64,000 nucleotides of DNA from Pseudomonas sp. J452 (lineage in GTDB: Bacteria > Pseudomonadota > Gammaproteobacteria > Pseudomonadales > Pseudomonadaceae). The DNA is taken from assembly GCF_024666525.1 (NCBI RefSeq), contig NZ_CP088294.1, positions 4,216,001-4,280,000 of the forward strand. Reading direction: 5' to 3'. The notes below the pieces were generated by a model. It was not told the origin of the DNA and did not search any database. It worked only from the letters and a program-made list of their open reading frames with translations. This document shows positions 36,220 to 45,127 of this stretch, one piece after another (position 1 is the first letter of the stretch; each line of letters opens with the position of its first letter). The position numbers and the translations under genes were made by a program.

Positions 36220-36951
36220 GGGCTGTGCCTCGACCGCCGCTTCTACCCGACGGTTGACGGCTCGACCTTCATCGGTTTCGTTGTCGGCAACAGGTTGCGC
36301 TTCGCCATGGCCAACCGACGATACCCGGCCTGCTTCTACACCGTACTGGTTGACCAGTACGTCGCGTACGGCATTGGCACGGCGTTCGGACAAGCCCTGG
36401 TTATAGGCATCGGAGCCGACGGAGTCGGTATGACCCTCAACCACGGTGGAGGTCTGCGGGTACTGCTTCATGAAGTCAGCAAGGCTCTGGATATCGGCCA
36501 TGCTGTCCTCCTTGACCACCGACTTGTCGAAGTCGAACTTCACGTCCAACTCGACACGCACCGCCTCGCTCACCTCGACAACCGGCGCAGCGGGTTCCTC
36601 GCCGCTCGGATAGACCGGCAGTGGGCAGCCATTATGGTGAACCGGAGTATTGGGTGGGGTATCGGGGCAACGGTCACGACGGTCGAATACACCATCGTCA
36701 TCCTGATCGCCGTCCTGGGCATAACAAATCAAGGTTCCAATGACCGCACCGGCCACCGCACCTCCTGCTGCCCAAGCAGAACTTTCGATTGCGCCAAGAC
36801 CGCCTCCGGCCAAGCCACCAATCGCTGTACAAATCGGCCAGTTCCCTTGGTTTAGCGGCGCATCTCCCGTACTGGAAGTAGTGACGCAACCAGAAAGAAC
36901 ACTGCTGACCAAGAGAAGGGGTACTGCAGCCCTTGAGAGTCTTGTTCTCAT
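36217..36951 (-). CDS. OmpA-family lipoprotein with thrombospondin-3-like calcium repeat
   Basis: A 244-residue lipoprotein: lipobox LSGC (Cys22), a glycine-zipper membrane segment (GGLAGGGLGAIESSAWAAGG), then an Asp-rich stretch DGDQDDDGVFDRRDRCPDTP and a paired cysteine CP, typical of calcium-binding thrombospondin type 3 repeats, and a C-terminal OmpA peptidoglycan-binding domain (VEGHTDSVG, LSERRANAVRDVL, NRRVEAAVE). Tandem paralogue of the next gene upstream, which lacks the calcium repeat. Its ribosome-binding site is inside a long hairpin (36961-36997). Its stop codon overlaps element copy 4. Confidence 0.88.
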   Translation of the reverse strand: MRTRLSRAAVPLLLVSSVLSGCVTTSSTGDAPLNQGNWPICTAIGGLAGGGLGAIESSAWAAGGAVAGAVIGTLICYAQDGDQDDDGVFDRRDRCPDTPPNTPVHHNGCPLPVYPSGEEPAAPVVEVSEAVRVELDVKFDFDKSVVKEDSMADIQSLADFMKQYPQTSTVVEGHTDSVGSDAYNQGLSERRANAVRDVLVNQYGVEAGRVSSVGHGEAQPVADNETDEGRAVNRRVEAAVEAQP

Positions 36952-36960
36952 GGCGGTGAT

Positions 36961-36997
36961 CTCCTGTGTCACCGGTTGATTACCGGTAACACAGGAG
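36961..36997 (-). promoter_or_regulatory. Hairpin masking the OmpA ribosome-binding site
   Basis: On the minus strand CTCCTGTGT and ACACAGGAG pair at the base, then after one mismatch ACCGGT pairs with ACCGGT around a 5-base loop: 15 pairs in all. The 3' arm contains the Shine-Dalgarno GGAG, nine bases before the ATG at 36951. The fold would block translation unless opened. The two arms are seen directly; the regulatory role is inference. Confidence 0.6.
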
Positions 36998-37070
36998 TAA
37001 AGACCCGTCCCCCTAAGTGTACAAGCCTGCAGTCGCCGAGATATCAGCTATGCAGGCTGGGGACCCGGCA

Positions 37071-37691
37071 TTACGGACGGGCTTCGACCTCGGCCTCAAC
37101 ACGACGGTTGATGGCGCGACCATCGCTGGTAGCGTTGTCGGCAACCGGGCGGCTCTCGCCATAACCGGCAGCGTTGACGCGATCCGGCGACAGGCCGTAC
37201 TGGTTGACCAGTACATCACGCACGGCATTGGCACGACGCTCGGACAGACCCTGGTTGTAGGCATCGGTGCCCACGGAGTCGGTGTGCCCTTCAACCACGG
37301 TAGTGGTTTGCGGGTACTGACTCATGAAGTCAGCCAGTGCCTTGATGTCGCCTTGGCTTTCGTCCTTGACCGCGGTCTTGTCGAAGTCGAACTTGACGTC
37401 CAGTTCAACACGAACCGGCTCGGCAGGCTCAGCAACCACTTCCTCGACAACCTCTTCGACAACGGCCACCTGCTCTTCAGCACCGTGGACCCAGCAATAA
37501 GCTGCGGCCATACCAGCGCCAAGCACAGCACCACCACCCGCCCAGCTCGAGCTTTCGATCGCGCCCAGAGCAGCGCCACCTACACCACCGACTGCAGCAC
37601 AGGTGGGCCAATCGGTTTTCTGCAGGCCGGAGCAACCAGTCAACAGGCCGCTTACCAACAACAGGGGTACAGCTTTCCTTGTAATGCTCAT
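37071..37691 (-). CDS. OmpA-family lipoprotein
   Basis: A 206-residue lipoprotein: lipobox LTGC (Cys20), glycine-zipper segment (GGVGGAALGAIESSSWAGGG), an acidic linker (VVEEVVEEVVAEPAEP), and an OmpA domain with VEGHTDSVG and LSERRANAVRDVLVNQYG. AGGAGA precedes the ATG at 37691. It is very similar to the neighbouring 36217-36951 gene in both zipper and OmpA domain, so the pair arose by duplication. Probably anchors the outer membrane to peptidoglycan. Confidence 0.9.
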   Translation of the reverse strand: MSITRKAVPLLLVSGLLTGCSGLQKTDWPTCAAVGGVGGAALGAIESSSWAGGGAVLGAGMAAAYCWVHGAEEQVAVVEEVVEEVVAEPAEPVRVELDVKFDFDKTAVKDESQGDIKALADFMSQYPQTTTVVEGHTDSVGTDAYNQGLSERRANAVRDVLVNQYGLSPDRVNAAGYGESRPVADNATSDGRAINRRVEAEVEARP

Positions 37692-37853
37692 CGTTTTTGC
37701 TCTCCTGTAAAAATCGGCACCAAACCGACACTCAAGTAGTAAAGACAGGTGTTTTACAATCCGCCAGCTATTAGGAACTTCACTGACCCACGTCATTACT
37801 AGGCCAAATCCTTCCAGCGAGTTAGTCTTTACCTACAAGTTTGGAATTTAGCA

Positions 37854-38351
37854 ATGACTGGCAAACATTCTTCGCGCACCCCGCAACAGGCTCTTGCAGC
37901 CCTGCTCGACCACCATGTGCCACAACGCCTGCTTCTGGTAGGCGCCAGTGACCTACCCGCAGTACAAGCCTTCCAGGCTGCCCACCCCGAGATAGAGGTG
38001 CACAAGGCCGCTGCCGGAGAACTTCCGGCAGACTTGGCGATGCAGCGCTTCGATCTCGCCCTGGTGGTCGACTGCCTGGAGCACCTGCCCAAACGCACAG
38101 CCCTGCAGCTACTCGGTGGCATCCGCAACCTGAACGCCAGCCGCATTGCCGTACTGGTCGATATGCAGGCCTGTGACTGGCAGGAAACCGACTTCTTTGC
38201 CCTGGCCTTGCAGGCCAGCGAAAGCTTTCAGCGCGATCAGCAAACGCTCAACCTGTTCACGTACGACCTGCGCGATTACAAGCAGGTTCCGGACTGGCTC
38301 AATGCCAAGTTCTGGGCCAATCCGGAAAACTTTGGCAAGTACTGGTGGTAA
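37854..38351 (+). CDS. DUF6231-like protein
   Basis: A 165-residue cytoplasmic protein. The layout (LLLVGASD near 27, [18 protein letters not shown] near 66, RIAVLVDM near 100) looks like a degenerate Rossmann methyltransferase fold without the classical glycine loop. I believe it belongs to the pseudomonad DUF6231 group; function unknown. It ends with KYWW and is followed after 4 bases by the YchJ gene, so the two are probably cotranscribed. Confidence 0.7.
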   Translation: MTGKHSSRTPQQALAALLDHHVPQRLLLVGASDLPAVQAFQAAHPEIEVHKAAAGELPADLAMQRFDLALVVDCLEHLPKRTALQLLGGIRNLNASRIAVLVDMQACDWQETDFFALALQASESFQRDQQTLNLFTYDLRDYKQVPDWLNAKFWANPENFGKYWW

Positions 38352-38355
38352 TGCC

Positions 38356-38826
38356 ATGAGTCATGCCTGCCCCTGCGGTAGTGGCAACCTGCTGGAACAA
38401 TGCTGTGGGCGCTATCACGCTGGCACCCCGGCGCCAAGCGCCGAACTGCTCATGCGCTCGCGCTACAGCGCCTATGTACTGGGCCTGACCGACTATCTGC
38501 TGGCGACCACCCTGCCCGCCCAGCAGGCAGACCTCGATCGTGCCGCCATCAGTGCCTGGAGCCTGGGCAGCACCTGGCTCGGTCTGGAGGTGGAAAGCGC
38601 CGAACTGCTCGGCGGCCAACCGGAGCATGCCTTCGTCACCTTTACCGCACGCTGGCACGATGACGGCGGCGAGCACAGCCATCGTGAACGCTCGGCCTTC
38701 GTCCAGTATCATGCCCGCTGGTACTTCATCGATCCAACCGCGCCACTCAAGGCCGGTCGCAATGATCCCTGCCCTTGCGCCAGTGGCCAGAAGTTCAAGA
38801 AGTGCTGCGCGCCCTATCTCTCCTGA
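38356..38826 (+). CDS. YchJ-family SEC-C protein (UPF0225)
   Basis: A 156-residue protein with a zinc-binding SEC-C motif at each end: [13 protein letters not shown] near the N-terminus and [13 protein letters not shown] at the C-terminus, around an NTF2-like middle domain ([37 protein letters not shown]). This is the standard YchJ arrangement. I start at the ATG at 38356; the frame continues upstream inside the previous gene. Role not known. Confidence 0.88.
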   Translation: MSHACPCGSGNLLEQCCGRYHAGTPAPSAELLMRSRYSAYVLGLTDYLLATTLPAQQADLDRAAISAWSLGSTWLGLEVESAELLGGQPEHAFVTFTARWHDDGGEHSHRERSAFVQYHARWYFIDPTAPLKAGRNDPCPCASGQKFKKCCAPYLS

Positions 38827-38915
38827 ACAGAAAAACTCGCCGCACAGGAAAACTCTGCTTCATTTGTTAGCGCAGAGCCCGACAGCAAAGGGCTCCCGCC
38901 AACAAGGAGAAGTAC

Positions 38916-40028
38916 ATGCACAAGCACAGTGGTTTAACCCTCGCCCTAGCGACGCTGCTATTCGCGAGCACGCTCCAGGCCGCCGATGTTCAGGTCAGCC
39001 TGGGCAGTGTGGAACGCGTCACTCGCCTGTTCGCCTACCCCAACAATTGCAGTGTGATCTGCTATCGCGACTGGACGCTGGAGCAGACCGTCGTGCACTA
39101 CCTCGGACAAAGCCTGCAGCGCGACGGCTACGGCAGCGCCCAGGTCAACGTCAGCAGCGACAGCAATGGCCTCTATGCCAACTTCAGTGGTGTTCCTGCT
39201 GATTACGGCCAGCCACTGACCGAGCTGCTGGCCGCTGGAGACCTGGCCTACAGCGGCGCCAGCAAGTTGAATCAGGACGGCAAGTGGCAATTCAGCTGGT
39301 ACCTGTTTCTGCCCCTGGGCATGGCTCTGGATAACCGGCAAAGCGTCGAGCTGCTGCACTTTCCACCGGATTACTCGCTGACCCAGGCGCAGGACTATTT
39401 GCAATCCAAGACCACTGACCGCTGGGCCACGCTGCTCACAGAAAACGGCGTGGCGGCAGAACAGACCCCGGCCTTCCAGACCATCATCGACATTGCCCCC
39501 ATCGCCGCGCCGGCCAGCGCAGGCAGCGAGCTGGAGGGGGTTTACGACTATTTCACCGATTACCAGAAGCAGATGGTCACCCAACTCACCCGCGGCAAAA
39601 CGGATAGCGCATTACCTATGGTCGCCTTTGGCGGGCCGGTGCGCGCCTGGGTGAAGGCACAGTACGGGGTCACTCTCGATGTCTTGGGCCTGGGCCAGAT
39701 CAGTCCCGCGCCAGGGCAGACAGTACCGGTATTGGGCTCCAATCATCCCAGCTATATCTGGTACGCCGCCGACCCGGAAAACTACGACGGCGACGAGCAG
39801 AAAGCTGATGCGGCGGGCCTCGCGGTGATGGGCCAGGACATCAGTGCCGCCTGCTGGCAGGCCGACATGGGCCTCAAGCCGGACAACGACCCGAGCCAGA
39901 CCCTCAGTGCCTGCACGCAGAAGTGGCAGGTCACGCAGAAGGTGCAAACCTGCGAGCTGTTCTACACCTCGATACGCAACCTCACGCCCGAGCAGGCGCA
40001 AGCCAAGTGCACGACCAGCGACAGCTGA
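38916..40028 (+). CDS. Exported protein of unknown function
   Basis: A 370-residue protein with a clear signal peptide (1-22, ending LQA-A) and AAGGAG upstream of the ATG. Six cysteines occur as an early pair (NNCSVIC) and four near the C-terminus (AACWQ, SACTQ, QTCELF, AKCTT), suggesting disulfides in the periplasm. No family recognised. Single-gene unit between ychJ and a convergent gene. Confidence 0.7.
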   Translation: MHKHSGLTLALATLLFASTLQAADVQVSLGSVERVTRLFAYPNNCSVICYRDWTLEQTVVHYLGQSLQRDGYGSAQVNVSSDSNGLYANFSGVPADYGQPLTELLAAGDLAYSGASKLNQDGKWQFSWYLFLPLGMALDNRQSVELLHFPPDYSLTQAQDYLQSKTTDRWATLLTENGVAAEQTPAFQTIIDIAPIAAPASAGSELEGVYDYFTDYQKQMVTQLTRGKTDSALPMVAFGGPVRAWVKAQYGVTLDVLGLGQISPAPGQTVPVLGSNHPSYIWYAADPENYDGDEQKADAAGLAVMGQDISAACWQADMGLKPDNDPSQTLSACTQKWQVTQKVQTCELFYTSIRNLTPEQAQAKCTTSDS

Positions 40029-40116
40029 ATGAAAGGCCGCTCGGCACTCTCTGAAGAGCGTTAAGGTCTGCTGCCGTTTCGTTTATGGCCGCGACGGCAA
40101 CAGACCCTAGCAGCTA

Positions 40117-40653
40117 TTACTCCTGCAGTTTCAGATGGGACGTGTCCGGTGCTGGTGCAGCCGGGGAAGCCTTGGCCTGTCCCATATCACTGCCTACCGG
40201 TGCCAGGCTGAACTGCGACAAATCAACGGCCGGTGCCTGCGCATCCGGCTTGTGCTCCTGCAGATCGCTACCCACCGGGGCGATGTCGAAATCCGGCGCC
40301 TCGACATCGGCGAAGGCCGCCATGTATTCGTCACGCGGAATCACCCGGGCACCTGGGCGACTGCTGGTCGCCGCTGGTGCAGCTGGTGCAGGCGGTGGCG
40401 CCAGCTCGACTTCCTCGATCTGCGCATCGAGGGCCTGGACGATGGCGACAGCCCCGGCCCGTTCGAGGGTCGCCCGATATTTTTCCGCGCCGGCTGCATC
40501 CAGATTGCTCTTGATCACGATGCGTCGACCGGAAAACAGCAAGGCTATGCGCTGGGCATCGGCCTGAAACAGCCGCGCCAGATTCTCCTTGACCTGCTCC
40601 GCCTGGGCGCCCGGCATAATCTGCCCGGCAAAGGCGATCTCATAGAGGCTCAT
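40117..40653 (-). CDS. Uncharacterised pseudomonad protein with N-terminal alpha/beta domain
   Basis: A 178-residue cytoplasmic protein. The N-terminal 75 residues (YEIAFAGQIMPG ... LFSGRRIVIKSNLDAAGAEKYRATLERAGA) resemble a small domain that I recall at the N-terminus of several pseudomonad membrane proteins. A Pro/Ala-rich linker follows, and the tail repeats the block IAPVGSDL / LAPVGSDM. I chose the ATG at 40653, which has AGGAG seven bases upstream, over the GTG at 40659. Function unknown. Confidence 0.7.
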   Translation of the reverse strand: MSLYEIAFAGQIMPGAQAEQVKENLARLFQADAQRIALLFSGRRIVIKSNLDAAGAEKYRATLERAGAVAIVQALDAQIEEVELAPPPAPAAPAATSSRPGARVIPRDEYMAAFADVEAPDFDIAPVGSDLQEHKPDAQAPAVDLSQFSLAPVGSDMGQAKASPAAPAPDTSHLKLQE

Positions 40654-40719
40654 GGTCACACTCCTGTCTATTTATATGCTCAGTATGACCCAGGTTTTTT
40701 TAGCGCAACAACCGGTTGC

Positions 40720-40739
40720 TACCAAGCAGTCGCTTGGTA
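40720..40739. promoter_or_regulatory. TetR-type operator-like palindrome
   Basis: TACCAAGC-AGTC-GCTTGGTA is a perfect 8-bp inverted repeat with a 4-base centre, in the divergent gap between the 40117-40653 gene and the LEA-type lipoprotein gene. The spacing and AAGC-N4-GCTT core look like a TetR-family binding site. It ends just before the -35 of the putative lipoprotein promoter. Confidence 0.5.
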
Positions 40740-40742
40740 AAC

Positions 40743-40772
40743 TTGGACGACATGCAGTATTCAAGATTTAAT
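40743..40772 (+). promoter_or_regulatory. Putative promoter of the LEA-type lipoprotein gene
   Basis: TTGGAC (40743-40748), 18-base spacer, TTTAAT (40767-40772, five of six to consensus). Transcription would start only a few bases before the ATG at 40784, giving an almost leaderless mRNA. Confidence 0.35.
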
Positions 40773-40783
40773 ATCAGGCGCAA

Positions 40784-41263
40784 ATGATAAGAATTACTAG
40801 CCTAGCATTACTAATTGCCGTGCTGACCAGTCTCTCGGGGTGCGCCTCCTGGTTCACCGGAGATCTGCAGAAGCCCGTTGTGCGCCTGGTCAAGGTCGAC
40901 GTGGTCAAGGCCAAGCTGCTGGAACAACGCTTCCTTCTGCGCTTTCGCATCGACAACCCGAATGACTCGAGCCTGTCGGTGAGCAGTCTCGACTATCGCG
41001 TAACCCTGAATGATGTGGAGTTGGCTGATGGCGCGGCCAGCACCCGCTTCAGCGTGCCGGCGCACGGCAGCCACGAGTTCGAGATTCCCGTACGCACCAA
41101 TCTCTGGCGCCACCTCAAAGGCATCGTGCGAGCCCTGGAGAAACTCGACCAGCCGATTCGCTACAGTTTCCAGGGCTCGGTCAAAACCGGCTGGCTGTTC
41201 GGTAGTCGCGTGCACCTTTCGCGCAATGGCGAGATAATCCCCGGCGATTACATTCCGGAGTGA
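40784..41263 (+). CDS. LEA type 2/WHy-domain lipoprotein
   Basis: A 159-residue lipoprotein: lipobox LSGC (Cys20). The mature part is a single beta-sandwich with [23 protein letters not shown] and FEIPVRTNL, the pattern of LEA-14/WHy domains known from desiccation-related plant proteins and bacterial homologues. Followed after seven bases by the His-rich SEC-C gene, so probably cotranscribed. Role in envelope stress is inference from the family. Confidence 0.83.
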   Translation: MIRITSLALLIAVLTSLSGCASWFTGDLQKPVVRLVKVDVVKAKLLEQRFLLRFRIDNPNDSSLSVSSLDYRVTLNDVELADGAASTRFSVPAHGSHEFEIPVRTNLWRHLKGIVRALEKLDQPIRYSFQGSVKTGWLFGSRVHLSRNGEIIPGDYIPE

Positions 41264-41270
41264 TTCACCG

Positions 41271-41477
41271 ATGAACCAGCAACCCCATGTCCATGGCCCC
41301 GATTGCAACCACGACCATGACCACAGCCACGATCACGATGATCACGGCCATGTACACGGCCCGCATTGCGGTCATGCGCACCAGGAGCCCGTGCGTAACC
41401 CGCTGAAGGAAGTCGGGCGCAACGATCCCTGCCCGTGCGGCAGCCAAAAGAAGTTCAAGAAGTGCCACGGCGCCTGA
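41271..41477 (+). CDS. Small His-rich SEC-C metal-binding protein
   Basis: A 68-residue protein. Residues 5-37 contain about a dozen His with Asp between them ([17 protein letters not shown]), a metal-chelating region; the C-terminus is a single SEC-C zinc motif [13 protein letters not shown]. Such proteins may store or deliver Zn or Ni, but this is not shown. Short spacing to the LEA gene suggests an operon. Confidence 0.8.
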   Translation: MNQQPHVHGPDCNHDHDHSHDHDDHGHVHGPHCGHAHQEPVRNPLKEVGRNDPCPCGSQKKFKKCHGA

Positions 41478-41605
41478 ACTGAATAACGGCAGGGCCATGG
41501 CGCAACGCCGGCCCTGCCTGCCCCACACAGCCCTACCGCCGCCCCCGCCAGCCCTCTACAATCCGCACCAGTATTCCCACCCCTTCTCGCGCCAGGAGCC
41601 AGTCC

Positions 41606-44143
41606 ATGGGTTCGCGCCGTGTTTCTCATTCGCTGAAGCTGATCGCCGCTGCCACTGTAGCCAGCAGCCTGTTTCTCAGTGGCTGCCAGTCGTTTCTCAA
41701 CAGCCGCTACAGCAGCAGCGTGCATCCGGATCAGGGCATCGTCCGCGTCCAGGGCCTGGCGCAGAGCGTGGTGATTCGACGCAACCCGCTGGGCATGCCG
41801 CTGATCGAGACCACCACCTTCCACGATGCGCTGTTCGCGATGGGCTACGTGCATGCCAGCGACCGTCTCAGCCAGATGGTCGGCATGCGCCTGCTGGCCG
41901 AGGGTCGCCTGGCCGAGATGAGCGGCCCCGGCGTGCTGGAAGTCGACCGTTTCATGCGTGCGGTCAACCTCAAGCGCAGCGCCGAAGTGCTGTACAAGAA
42001 CGCTTCGCCGCGGATGAAGAAGCTCTTCGAGGTCTATGCCCGCGGCGTCAACGCTTACCTGTTCCGCTACCAGGACAAGTTGCCGATGGATCTGGCCGAA
42101 TCCGGCTACCGTCCGGCCTACTGGAAACCGGAAGACTCGGTACTGGTTTTCACCCTGCTCAACTTCGGCCTGGCCGTTAACCTCAAGGAAGAAATCGCCG
42201 CCCTGACCCTGAATGGCAAGGTCGGTGCCGACAAGCTGGCCTGGCTGCTACCGACCTATCCGGACGAACCGCTGCCCTTCGAGGAAGCCGAGAAGCTGCG
42301 CAGCCTCAACCTAGGCGGGCAAATCCAGGGCCTGGCTGCCATCGACCAGGCCGCCGGCCAGGTGAGCGCGCTGAACATGCTCGGCGTCGCCGCCTCGAAC
42401 AACTGGGCCATCGCGCCGCAACGCAGCACCAGTGGCAAGAGCCTGCTGGCCAACGACACCCACCTGCCGCTGTCCATGCCTTCGGTGTGGAACTATGTGC
42501 AGATCCGCTCGCCGAAATTCCAGGCCGCCGGGGTCTCGATTGCCGGCGTACCGGCGGTGGTCGCCGGCTTCAACGGCAAGCTGGCCTGGGGCATGACCAT
42601 GGTCATGGGCGACAACCAGGACCTGTTCCTGGAGAAGGTCAAACGCCAAGGCAGCCGCCTCTACTACCTGGCCGACGGCAAGTGGCTGCCCGCCATCGAG
42701 CGCCAGGAAACCTTCTTCATCAAGGGACAGCGACCGATCCGCGAAACCGTTTTCGAAACCCGCCACGGCCCGCTGCTCAACTCGGTACTGGGTGAACGCA
42801 AGCACCCGCTGCAACCGCTGCAGCTGAACAGTGGCTATGGCCTGGCCCTGCGCACCGCGCAGTTCGAGGAGGATCATTCGCTGGATGCCTTCTTCGACCT
42901 GTCCCGCGCGCAATCGGTGGACCAGGCCTTCGAGGCCACCCGCGAAGTCCGCGCCATGGCCCTCAACCTGGTCTTCGCCGACGCCCAGCACATCGGCTGG
43001 CAGGTCACCGGCCGTTTCCCCAACCGCAAGCAGGGCCTGGGCCTGATGCCCTCTCCCGGCTGGGATGGTGCCTATGACTGGGACGGCTATGCCGACCCCA
43101 TGCTCCACCCCTACGACCAGAACCCCATGCAGGGCTGGCTGGGTACCGCCAACCAGCGCACCGTGCCGCGCGGCTACGGCATGCAGCTGTCCAACTCCTG
43201 GTTCTACCCGGAGCGCGCCGAGCGCATCGCCCAGCTGGCTGGCGCCGGCAAGCACGACCAGCGCAGCATGATCGCCATGCAGTACGACCAGACCACACCG
43301 TTCGCCGGCAAACTGCAGGCAATGTTCGACGCGCCCGGCATGGCCCAGCCGCTGCAAAAAGCCATCGCTGCCCTGCCCGCCGCCGAACGCAGCAAGGCCG
43401 AGGAAGCCTACAAACGCCTGATGGCCTTCGACGGCCGCATGAGTGCGACCTCGGCGGACGCGGCCCTGTACGGCGCCTTCCTGCACGAAAGCGCACGGCA
43501 GACTTTCCTCGACGAACTGGGCCCGGACGGCAATCCGGCCTGGCAGGCGCTGGTGGAGACCGCCAACGACTCCTATTCGGCCCAGGCCGACCACCTGCTC
43601 AGCCGCGACGACAGCCCGTTCTGGGACGACGTCCGTACCACGCAGAAGGAAGACAAACCGGCGATCCTGGCCCGCACCCTGGCCGCCGCCGTGACCTTCG
43701 TCGAAGCCAAGCTGGGAACCAATCGCCAGGCCTGGCAGTGGGGCAAGCTGCACCAGTACAGCTGGACCAGCAACGCGACCAAGATGGCGCCCCATCTCGG
43801 CGCCAGCGAGCGCAGCAGCATCAATGCCCTCCAAGGCTACCTGGACCGCGGCCCCTACCCGGCCGGCGGCGATCACGGCACCCTCAATGTGGCGGCCTAC
43901 CACTGGGGCCAGGACTTCGACACCTGGCTGATCCCGGCCATGCGCGTGGTGGTCGACTTTGGCCGCGAGGAGCCGATGATCGGCCTCAACAGCTCTGGCC
44001 AGTCCGGCAACCCAGCCAGCCCGCACTATGCCGATGGCATCGACGCCTGGCTCAAGGGCGGCTACATGAGCTTCCCGTTCCAGAGCCGCAACATCGACAA
44101 GGTCTACGGCAACAAGCGCCTGCTGTTGATGCCGGGGAAGTAG
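41606..44143 (+). CDS. quiP: Acyl-homoserine-lactone acylase QuiP (penicillin amidase family)
   Basis: An 845-residue Ntn-hydrolase precursor. The signal peptide contains a lipobox-like LSGC (Cys27). Autocleavage would expose the catalytic Ser264 in VAA-SNNWA, splitting a small and a large subunit. Further family motifs: [23 protein letters not shown] and a C-terminal [13 protein letters not shown] segment. Length and motifs match P. aeruginosa QuiP, which cleaves long-chain AHL signals; the surrounding genes also fit that locus as I recall it. Periplasmic. Confidence 0.87.
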   Translation: MGSRRVSHSLKLIAAATVASSLFLSGCQSFLNSRYSSSVHPDQGIVRVQGLAQSVVIRRNPLGMPLIETTTFHDALFAMGYVHASDRLSQMVGMRLLAEGRLAEMSGPGVLEVDRFMRAVNLKRSAEVLYKNASPRMKKLFEVYARGVNAYLFRYQDKLPMDLAESGYRPAYWKPEDSVLVFTLLNFGLAVNLKEEIAALTLNGKVGADKLAWLLPTYPDEPLPFEEAEKLRSLNLGGQIQGLAAIDQAAGQVSALNMLGVAASNNWAIAPQRSTSGKSLLANDTHLPLSMPSVWNYVQIRSPKFQAAGVSIAGVPAVVAGFNGKLAWGMTMVMGDNQDLFLEKVKRQGSRLYYLADGKWLPAIERQETFFIKGQRPIRETVFETRHGPLLNSVLGERKHPLQPLQLNSGYGLALRTAQFEEDHSLDAFFDLSRAQSVDQAFEATREVRAMALNLVFADAQHIGWQVTGRFPNRKQGLGLMPSPGWDGAYDWDGYADPMLHPYDQNPMQGWLGTANQRTVPRGYGMQLSNSWFYPERAERIAQLAGAGKHDQRSMIAMQYDQTTPFAGKLQAMFDAPGMAQPLQKAIAALPAAERSKAEEAYKRLMAFDGRMSATSADAALYGAFLHESARQTFLDELGPDGNPAWQALVETANDSYSAQADHLLSRDDSPFWDDVRTTQKEDKPAILARTLAAAVTFVEAKLGTNRQAWQWGKLHQYSWTSNATKMAPHLGASERSSINALQGYLDRGPYPAGGDHGTLNVAAYHWGQDFDTWLIPAMRVVVDFGREEPMIGLNSSGQSGNPASPHYADGIDAWLKGGYMSFPFQSRNIDKVYGNKRLLLMPGK

Positions 44144-44161
44144 CGCACGCCGATAGCTTAC

Positions 44162-44185
44162 AGGGCGCCTCAGGGCGCCCTTTTT
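44162..44185 (+). terminator. Intrinsic terminator of quiP
   Basis: AGGGCGCC and GGCGCCCT pair around a 4-base loop and are followed by TTTT, 19 bases after the quiP stop. Confidence 0.9.
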
Positions 44186-44353
44186 CATGCAGCCCCGCAG
44201 CAGCGCGAGCCATACCGGCCATCATTTCGCTATGCGGCGCGGTGCTTTCGTTAATTGCCAGCAGATATATAGGCTTTCACGTAAATCCTTAAACAGTTTA
44301 AAAACAGCCCTTTACAGCTGACTTATCGCACTACACTTCACATTGAGCGGCTA

Positions 44354-44377
44354 ACCCCGCTCCCGGCGGGGTCTTTA
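44354..44377 (+). terminator. Orphan terminator-like hairpin (possible small RNA end)
   Basis: ACCCCGC and GCGGGGT pair around TCCCG, followed by CTTTATT. No coding gene ends here; the previous stop is at 44143 and is already terminated at 44185. TTTACA followed by TACACT about 15 bases later lies upstream near 44311-44337, so a very short transcript or a leader attenuator of the 44437 gene is possible. Confidence 0.4.
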
Positions 44378-44436
44378 TTAAAATCAAAAACAGCTGCCAA
44401 GCACCCGACCCCGCCGGCACCCTCCGCGAGGGCATC

Positions 44437-44916
44437 ATGGGAATTGCCGCTAACGAACTGTGCCAACACGTCATCCGCCCTACCCTGCTCTATCTCGGGC
44501 GCCACTCAGCCACCGCCGAAGCCCTGCTCCTGGGCGCTGCCGCCAGCCAATCGGCACTCGGCGCCGCACTCGACGACCCGCATGGCCATGGCCTGTACCG
44601 CATCAGCGAACTGCGCCATCAACTGCTCTGGGACCAGCACCTGGCCCATGACCCGGACCTCGCCAGCCTGGTGCGCGGCCTGGCCAGCCAGCATGCCTTT
44701 CTCGGCGCCCCGCACCTGGAGCTGATCGTCAACCTGCGCTACGCCACCGCTATCGCCTGGCTGATGATCGAAGTCGAGCACCCGCAGCTGCCCGCCGCCG
44801 ACGACCTGCACGGTCTGGCGCGCATCTGGCGGCGCGTGTTCCAGCCGCGCGGTCACCTGCGCGACTTCCTGCGCGCCTGGCACCACTGTGTGCCGGAGCA
44901 GCCGCGGGCTGCCTGA
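44437..44916 (+). CDS. Uncharacterised helical protein
   Basis: A 159-residue protein, predicted mainly helical, starting MGIAANELCQHVIRPTLLYLGRHS and containing GHGLYRISELRHQLLWD. I recall close relatives in many pseudomonads, sometimes near phage-type lysis genes, but no function. No signal peptide. It lies alone between quiP and fadL. The 290 bases between quiP and this gene hold the two hairpins listed and nothing else I could identify. Confidence 0.65.
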   Translation: MGIAANELCQHVIRPTLLYLGRHSATAEALLLGAAASQSALGAALDDPHGHGLYRISELRHQLLWDQHLAHDPDLASLVRGLASQHAFLGAPHLELIVNLRYATAIAWLMIEVEHPQLPAADDLHGLARIWRRVFQPRGHLRDFLRAWHHCVPEQPRAA

Positions 44917-45127
44917 AGTCAGGCGATGACGCTCCGGTCACTCGGTCGAATACAGGTGCTTATCGATAACCGATCATCGCCCTGCTTTATTTTCTGACCC
45001 ATCAGACAGCTACATATCCCTGATTTCATTAACGAATCTTCACGAAAAAGACAGACTTAAGCGGTTGGCAAGCCTTCGCAAAACGCGTAGTTTGCCGCCC
45101 TCATTTTTGCTGTTCGTGAGCTTGCTA

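Noticed and set aside
42311..44188. Long minus-strand open frame opposite quiP
   Set aside because: Antisense shadow of QuiP, without motifs or a ribosome-binding site.
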